From Pseudanabaena yagii GIHE-NHR1 (GTDB lineage Bacteria > Cyanobacteriota > Cyanobacteriia > Pseudanabaenales > Pseudanabaenaceae), in assembly GCF_012863495.1 (NCBI RefSeq), contig NZ_JAAVJL010000002.1, forward strand, positions 312,501 through 376,500: DNA of 64,000 nucleotides, read 5' to 3'. The position numbers were made by a program, and so were the translations under genes. The notes under the pieces are model-generated. The model was not told where the DNA came from, searched no databases, and saw only the letters and a list, made by a program, of their open reading frames with translations. Every line of letters begins with the position of its first letter. Positions within the stretch are counted from its first letter, which is position 1. Of the stretch, positions 59,959 to 64,000 are shown piece after piece.

Positions 59959-61512
59959 ATGCTGAACTCGCGCATGGTCTTGTCTCGTAAAAGTTTGTTT
60001 ATCGGTGTAGGAATAGTTAGTGTTGCCGCGATCGCCAATGCACTATTTTCGCTGGAACATGATTGGCACTTACTGAGCCTTAGTACCCTGATGGTTGGCG
60101 GGACATTGCTGTTTGTAAATGTGCGTCAGAGTTTAGCAACGGTCATTGAGGAGCCAATAGTAATCGATCGCAGCTTTTTATTTAAAGAATTGCGACAGGC
60201 TCAAAAGACGATCGCTAAAATTGCCAATATCAGTAGACGTGAAGCTTTAAACGAACAAGCGCAGCAAATCACCAGCAATTTACAAAAAAACAACTTTCGG
60301 ATCGTGGTTTTCGGTACAGGTTCCGCAGGGAAAACCTCAGTTATTAATGCTTTGTTGGGACGCAAGGCAGGTAAAACTGCGGCAACTATTGGCACAACGA
60401 TCACCCGTGAAGAGTATGGCTATCAAGGTATTGATTTTTCGCCTGTCGGCATTACCCCAATTCATACCGAAAAGATTAAGCGCCAAGTTTCCTTGTTAGA
60501 TACATCAGGGATTCAGGAAATGGGTGAGATGGGTCAGCAGCGTGAATTAGAGGCAATTAAACTAGCGCAAAATGCTGATCTGATGGTATTTGTCACCGCA
60601 GGAGATTTGACTAATACGGAATACCGCGAACTTGATCGCCTTGCGAGTTTAGGTAAGCGGGTCATTCTTGCCTTTAATAAAACTGATTTATATTTACCCA
60701 GCGATCGCGAGTATGTGATCAATCAACTCAAGGCGCGTACTCAACAATTTTTAGCCGCAACTGACGTTGTAGCGATCGCGGCAAACCCCAGTCCAATTAA
60801 AGTCCGTCAATATGCCAATGCCGAAGCTTCAGCCAGCCATGAAGCAACGCAAGAATGGTGGGAAAATGTACCGCCTGATGTAGCAGCTTTGAAAGAGCGG
60901 ATTGAAACGATTTTGTCTAATGAGTGGGAAGATTTGCTGATTCAAAATACCCATCTCCAGATCCAAAGCTTGCTACAGGAAATCAATGGCACGATCAATC
61001 AAGAGCGTCGCCAAGATGCCCATACAATTATTAATCGCTACCAAATTATTGCGGCGACTACAGTTTTTGCGAATCCAATTCCTGCCCTTGATTTATTAGC
61101 AGGCGCAGCAATTAATACACAAATGTTGCTCGACCTCGCCAAAATTTATGATCGACCCTTAAATTTTAAACAGGCGCAGCAATTGGCAACGACGATCGCG
61201 CAGCAGCTATTACAACTCGGTTGCATTGAGATTGCGACTTCTGCGATCGCTTCTTGCTTTAAGGTCAATGCAATCACCTATGCGATCGGTGGCTCGATGC
61301 AGGCTGTGACTGCGGCATACTTGACCCATATCGGTGGCATGAGCTTTGTGGAATATCTAGAACAACAACCCGAAACTGCTATTACGACTCCCGCAGCCAG
61401 CAATGCTTTACAAAACTTATGTCAAAAGACCTTTAAATCGCTTCAAAGTGATCGCTTTTTCCTCGATTTTGTCACCCAAATTTCCAAACGTATCGCGATC
61501 GCTACCACATAA
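59959..61512 (+). CDS. Membrane-associated GTPase with DUF697-like C-terminal domain
   Basis: 517 residues. N-terminal hydrophobic segments (SLFIGVGIVSVAAIANALFSL; LMVGGTLLFVNV), then a TrmE-Era-like GTPase domain with G1 GTGSAGKTS, G3 DTSGIQE and G4 NKTD. The C-terminal region resembles DUF697 (ANPIPALDLLAGAAINTQMLLDLAKIY). Such proteins are common in cyanobacteria with unknown role, perhaps membrane or stress related. ATG at 59959. The TAA lies in a short inverted repeat. Confidence 0.85.
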   Translation: MLNSRMVLSRKSLFIGVGIVSVAAIANALFSLEHDWHLLSLSTLMVGGTLLFVNVRQSLATVIEEPIVIDRSFLFKELRQAQKTIAKIANISRREALNEQAQQITSNLQKNNFRIVVFGTGSAGKTSVINALLGRKAGKTAATIGTTITREEYGYQGIDFSPVGITPIHTEKIKRQVSLLDTSGIQEMGEMGQQRELEAIKLAQNADLMVFVTAGDLTNTEYRELDRLASLGKRVILAFNKTDLYLPSDREYVINQLKARTQQFLAATDVVAIAANPSPIKVRQYANAEASASHEATQEWWENVPPDVAALKERIETILSNEWEDLLIQNTHLQIQSLLQEINGTINQERRQDAHTIINRYQIIAATTVFANPIPALDLLAGAAINTQMLLDLAKIYDRPLNFKQAQQLATTIAQQLLQLGCIEIATSAIASCFKVNAITYAIGGSMQAVTAAYLTHIGGMSFVEYLEQQPETAITTPAASNALQNLCQKTFKSLQSDRFFLDFVTQISKRIAIATT

Positions 61513-61536
61513 ATACAGCTCGTTGCGCTGTATTTA
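61510..61536. terminator. Short inverted repeat containing the GTPase stop
   Basis: TAAATACAGC and GCTGTATTTA flank TCGTTGC. The stop codon is the first three bases of the left arm. Confidence 0.55.
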
Positions 61537-61788
61537 ATGTCAGTTCGAGTTATAGATAATTCAAATAAGAACTACAGCCTCGACTTTGCTCAGCTAGCTT
61601 ACACCAATGGCTGAGCGGAGTCGAAGCCCCTCTGCAAATTATTTAAAACAACTATAAGCTGGCAAATTTTAAAAATCCAAAAGTAAAAGCCGTGCATAGC
61701 ACGGCTTTTACTTTTGGGCTTTGATAGAGGGTTTGCTACGCAAAGCCTCTATCAAAGCCCGTTTCAAATTATCCCGAACTCGCGTTAA
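61535..61788 (+). repeat. Composite repeat B, copy 2, interrupted by MITE-A
   Basis: Left end TTAATGTCAGTTCGAGT, right end TTATCCCGAACTCGCGTTAA, so the element has imperfect terminal inverted repeats. Inside are two hairpins in the same order as at 12676: 61677-61717 (19-bp perfect arms, ATA loop) and 61716-61760 (21-bp arms, TAC loop, one mismatch). A 102-bp MITE-A splits the left part at TA. Confidence 0.85.
61553..61654 (-). mobile_element. MITE-A copy 2, nested in repeat B
   Basis: Inverted relative to copy 1 (7119-7220), with four differences in 102 bases. It is flanked by TA at 61551-61552 and 61655-61656. Removing the element and one TA recreates CAGTTCGAGT-TA-AGCTGGC, which matches the uninterrupted site at 12682-12700. 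Confidence 0.9.
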
Positions 61789-61835
61789 TGCAACAAAAAA
61801 GCCTCGCAACGCGAGGCTTTTTTGTTGCATTAACG
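61783..61835. terminator. Perfect 25-bp hairpin, terminator of psb30 (GC-AAC-GC centre)
   Basis: The arms at 61783-61807 and 61811-61835 are exactly complementary, with six A and six T around the GC core. It begins five bases after the psb30 stop on the minus strand and merges with the end of repeat B. Confidence 0.88.
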
Positions 61836-61839
61836 AAAA

Positions 61840-61971
61840 TTAAAGGTCGCCACTGTTAGCAGATAACAAGAAGATGATGACGGGACCAGATAGCACGATC
61901 AAAGCTAGGCTGGTTAATTGGAAAATTAGCTGAAAGTTGATGCTCGACAAGGCAGAAGTTACAAAATCCAT
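61840..61971 (-). CDS. psb30: Photosystem II reaction centre protein Psb30 (Ycf12)
   Basis: A 43-residue gene: an N-terminal stretch MDFVTSALSSINFQL, then one membrane helix with the family pattern LTSLALIVLSGPVIIFLLSA and the short tail NSGDL. Psb30/Ycf12 is a single-helix subunit at the edge of photosystem II near cytochrome b559, and LIVxSGPxxI with a Gly-(Asp/Asn)-Leu end is its signature. The N-terminus is ~10 residues longer than the forms I know; an internal start is not obvious. The strong hairpin right after the stop supports an expressed unit. Confidence 0.8.
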   Translation of the reverse strand: MDFVTSALSSINFQLIFQLTSLALIVLSGPVIIFLLSANSGDL

Positions 61972-62076
61972 AGCAGTTATCTTAAATATGATTAATTAAT
62001 CGAACAAAATTCTAGAGTTATTCTAGCAAGCATCGCTACTCAAAAAAACGTCTCATACCAAATCCGATTTAGATAG

Positions 62077-62111
62077 TTTAGAATAGCAGCGCTTTGCGCC
62101 GCCATTCTAAA
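62077..62111. repeat. 16-bp hairpin, two mismatches (GC-TTT-GC centre)
   Basis: TTTAGAATAGCAGCGC and GCGCCGCCATTCTAAA around TTT, in the leader between psb30 and the TPR gene. Confidence 0.7.
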
Positions 62112-62201
62112 TCTTTTGGGCAATCTGTCTAAGTACGGTTTTGATAAAGAAGCGCTATCATTTGAAATACATTACATCCACAATTGGTAAGAGTTATACC
62201 T

Positions 62202-63095
62202 GTGCGTTATCGAATTTGGTTGCTGTCAATTCTTGCTTCTGTTAGCGTTGGAGCCTCTCCACTACTCGCTCAAGCCCTTCTACCCCATACGACTCGGATC
62301 AACTTTGGCAATCTAGAAGAGCAGGCGCTCAACTTGGCAAGGGAAGCAGCACAACTTGCTCAGTTTGAGCAGTATGATTTGGCTTTACCCCGTGCGCGTC
62401 TAGCCGCGCAATTAGCGCCCAAAGCCTACCAGACTCAAGGGATTCTGGGAAGCATTTACCTCCGTCAAGAGAAATACGCAGAGGCGATCGCTGCCCTCAA
62501 TACAGCAAATACGCTCAAGAAAGATGAACCGACAATCTTATTTAGTCTAGGGGCTGCCTATCTTCGTAACAAAAGCTATCCCGAAGCGATTAGCAACCTA
62601 AAAAAGGGCTTAACTATTGAACCCAAAGCCGCTTCAGCGATGTTCGATCTAGGCAATGCTTACTTTTTGACAAAACGCTACGATGAAGCGGTCACGACTT
62701 TTAATGATGTGCTCAACCTTGATAACAAGTTTTGGGCAGCTACCAACAATATTGGTCTAGTTGAATATGAGCGTGGCAATATCGATCAAGCGATCACCAA
62801 ATGGCAAAACTCCCTCAAGCAAGCGGAAAAGGTTGAGTTCCTTGCAGCTGAGCCAACCCTTGCCCTCGCTACAGCTTTTTACCGCAAAGGCGATCGCGAG
62901 AAGGCGATTCAGTTAGCAGTGCAAGCGATGAAAATTGATCCGCGCTATGGCAAGGTGTCCTATTTAGTGGAAAACCTCTGGGGCGATCGCTTAGTTGCTG
63001 ATGTCCAGATCGTGCTATCACAACCTCAGGTCAAACAAATTCTAGACGAGAGCGATCTCTCCACTCGCCAAGTCACCAAAGTACGTCCCAGATAA
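62202..63095 (+). CDS. Exported TPR protein
   Basis: 297 residues from the GTG at 62202, which gives a clean signal peptide (MRYRIWLLSILASVSVGASPLLAQA); the TTG at 62184 adds six residues before it. The mature part has about six TPRs (AYQTQGILGSIYLRQEKYAEAI; TILFSLGAAYLRNKSYPEAI; AAMFDLGNAYFL-like; AATNNIGLVEYERGNIDQAI). It is probably periplasmic or thylakoid-lumenal and scaffolding. No specific partner can be named. Confidence 0.8.
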   Translation: MRYRIWLLSILASVSVGASPLLAQALLPHTTRINFGNLEEQALNLAREAAQLAQFEQYDLALPRARLAAQLAPKAYQTQGILGSIYLRQEKYAEAIAALNTANTLKKDEPTILFSLGAAYLRNKSYPEAISNLKKGLTIEPKAASAMFDLGNAYFLTKRYDEAVTTFNDVLNLDNKFWAATNNIGLVEYERGNIDQAITKWQNSLKQAEKVEFLAAEPTLALATAFYRKGDREKAIQLAVQAMKIDPRYGKVSYLVENLWGDRLVADVQIVLSQPQVKQILDESDLSTRQVTKVRPR

Positions 63096-63099
63096 AATA

Positions 63100-63130
63100 T
63101 AGAGTGGCGGCGCGAAGCGCCGCCACTCTA
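63100..63130. repeat. Perfect 14-bp hairpin (GC-GAA-GC centre)
   Basis: TAGAGTGGCGGCGC and exact complement around GAA, five bases after the TPR gene stop. It shares its inner 29 bases with the hairpin at 55373. Confidence 0.8.
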
Positions 63131-63171
63131 ATAAAAAGAGAGTCCACAAACAGTTTGGACTCTCTTTTTAT
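63131..63171. terminator. Bidirectional terminator between convergent genes
   Basis: ATAAAAAGAGAGTCCA and TGGACTCTCTTTTTAT, with a small AAAC-A-GTTT stem in the loop. T-runs on both strands and the position between two converging stops fit a shared terminator. Confidence 0.8.
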
Positions 63172-63174
63172 CTG

Positions 63175-64000
63175 TTAGGGTTTCAGTTTTAGCTGCTCCA
63201 AATTCCATAATGCACCCGTGACCCCAGTACTACCAGCGAGGGCTGAGGGCTGGACATTTTCTACGCGATCGCGCACAGCTACTAAGTACAGTGGAACCGT
63301 TAAATGGATTAGTGGTAATTGCTCCTGTACTAATTGCTGATATTCGGCATAGATTTCTTTGCGCTTAGTTTCATCAAGTTCTTGAGCGCCCTTGATCATC
63401 AGATCATGAATCTTTTGTTCCCAATCAGCAATTTCTCTTCCAGGGAAAGGTTTTTCATCACCCGCAGGACCTTTGTTAAAGAGATGCGAATCCCCATCGG
63501 TTGCCCAAAGGTTAATGCTACTATTTGGCTCTGCACCACCTGTAAAGCCTAGTAATGTGGCATCCCATTGCTTAGAGTTATCCAGTTTCTCCGTAATAAT
63601 CCGAAAATCGACGGGATTAAAATCTACTTTCATCCCAATTTTTTCGAGATCGTTTTTGATTTGTGCGCCCATCGCAACCCTACCACCCGTAGGAGCCATC
63701 AAGGTAAAGCGTACTGGATTACCTTGAGCATCTAGCAATTGCTCAGCCTCATATTTATAGCCAGCCTTTAACAGAATTTCCTTCGATTTCTCAGGTTGAT
63801 AGTCATATACCTTGAGTCCTTTGTCAGGAGGGAGGAAATAGGGACTGGGAATAGAAATAGGTGAGTTTTGCGTTTGCGCTAAACCGCGAGAGAGATTCGT
63901 AATCATTGCTTCACGATTAATCGCATATGCCACGGCGCGACGAAAATTGACATCATTAAACCATTTGGCTTTGATGGGATCGACAAAGGGCTGATTGGTT
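63175..64000 (-). CDS. ABC transporter substrate-binding protein, family 5 (peptide/nickel type), C-terminal part
   Basis: The frame continues past the window edge, so the N-terminus and signal peptide are missing; 275 codons are visible. VNFRRAVAYAINREAMI is the characteristic SBP_bac_5 segment, followed by PLLxxGY-like QPEKSKEILLKAGYKY, KNDLEKIGMKVDFNPVDF and QQLVQEQLPLIHLTVPLYLVAVRDRV. Members bind oligopeptides, nickel or similar ligands in the periplasm for an ABC importer. The permease genes are not in the window. Confidence 0.9.
   Translation of the reverse strand, partial: TNQPFVDPIKAKWFNDVNFRRAVAYAINREAMITNLSRGLAQTQNSPISIPSPYFLPPDKGLKVYDYQPEKSKEILLKAGYKYEAEQLLDAQGNPVRFTLMAPTGGRVAMGAQIKNDLEKIGMKVDFNPVDFRIITEKLDNSKQWDATLLGFTGGAEPNSSINLWATDGDSHLFNKGPAGDEKPFPGREIADWEQKIHDLMIKGAQELDETKRKEIYAEYQQLVQEQLPLIHLTVPLYLVAVRDRVENVQPSALAGSTGVTGALWNLEQLKLKP

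Overview
The window is cyanobacterial chromosome. Three kinds of evidence support this. HIP1 octamers (GCGATCGC) occur throughout. The RNA polymerase beta' subunit is split into rpoC1 and rpoC2. Photosynthesis-lineage genes are present: nblS/hik33, ycf37, psb30/ycf12 and DUF751/ycf33. The moderate GC content and very dense small hairpins suggest a filamentous or Pseudanabaena-like lineage; that genus is a guess, not a demonstration.

Layout. 1-3.2 kb: end of a Uma2-type gene, a secreted phytase-like esterase, dus and radC. 3.4-10.8 kb: a single-pass membrane protein diverging from nblS, then a 1194-residue hybrid kinase whose GAF domain carries both cysteines of a DXCF cyanobacteriochrome. 10.9-21.8 kb: DUF3288, a GT4 glycosyltransferase, a GIY-YIG-like protein, an unusual pair (WGR-propeller plus propeller-AlkD), rbfA/exbB, DUF6464, DUF751 and DUF4337 genes. 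22-31 kb is accessory: a TPR-CHAT protein, relics of xisH, xisI and a DUF433 gene, an intact DUF433/DUF5615 toxin-antitoxin-like pair, and a giant LRR-Roc-COR-CHAT protein with 16 almost identical 69-bp LRR units. 32-47.5 kb is mainly housekeeping: gcvP, an OmpR regulator, rpoB-rpoC1-rpoC2 and gltX. 47.5-64 kb: tRNA-Arg(UCU), ycf37, mnmA, ligA, a Ski2-like helicase, a CyaB-type adenylate cyclase, aroK, a DUF697 GTPase, psb30, a TPR lipoprotein-like gene and the end of a peptide-type ABC binding protein.

The strongest unexplained signal is in the small repeats. More than 25 hairpins, mostly perfect, share a G-C-N3-G-C centre but have locus-specific arms. They sit at gene ends and in UTRs, supply several stop codons, and occur twice in frame inside ligA. 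Two composite copies show paired (compensatory) stem changes. One composite repeat is interrupted by a 102-bp MITE flanked by TA, and the matching empty site is present elsewhere in the window. RpoC1 and GcvP also carry in-frame insertions. Functional links between the sensory genes are inferred from family knowledge only.
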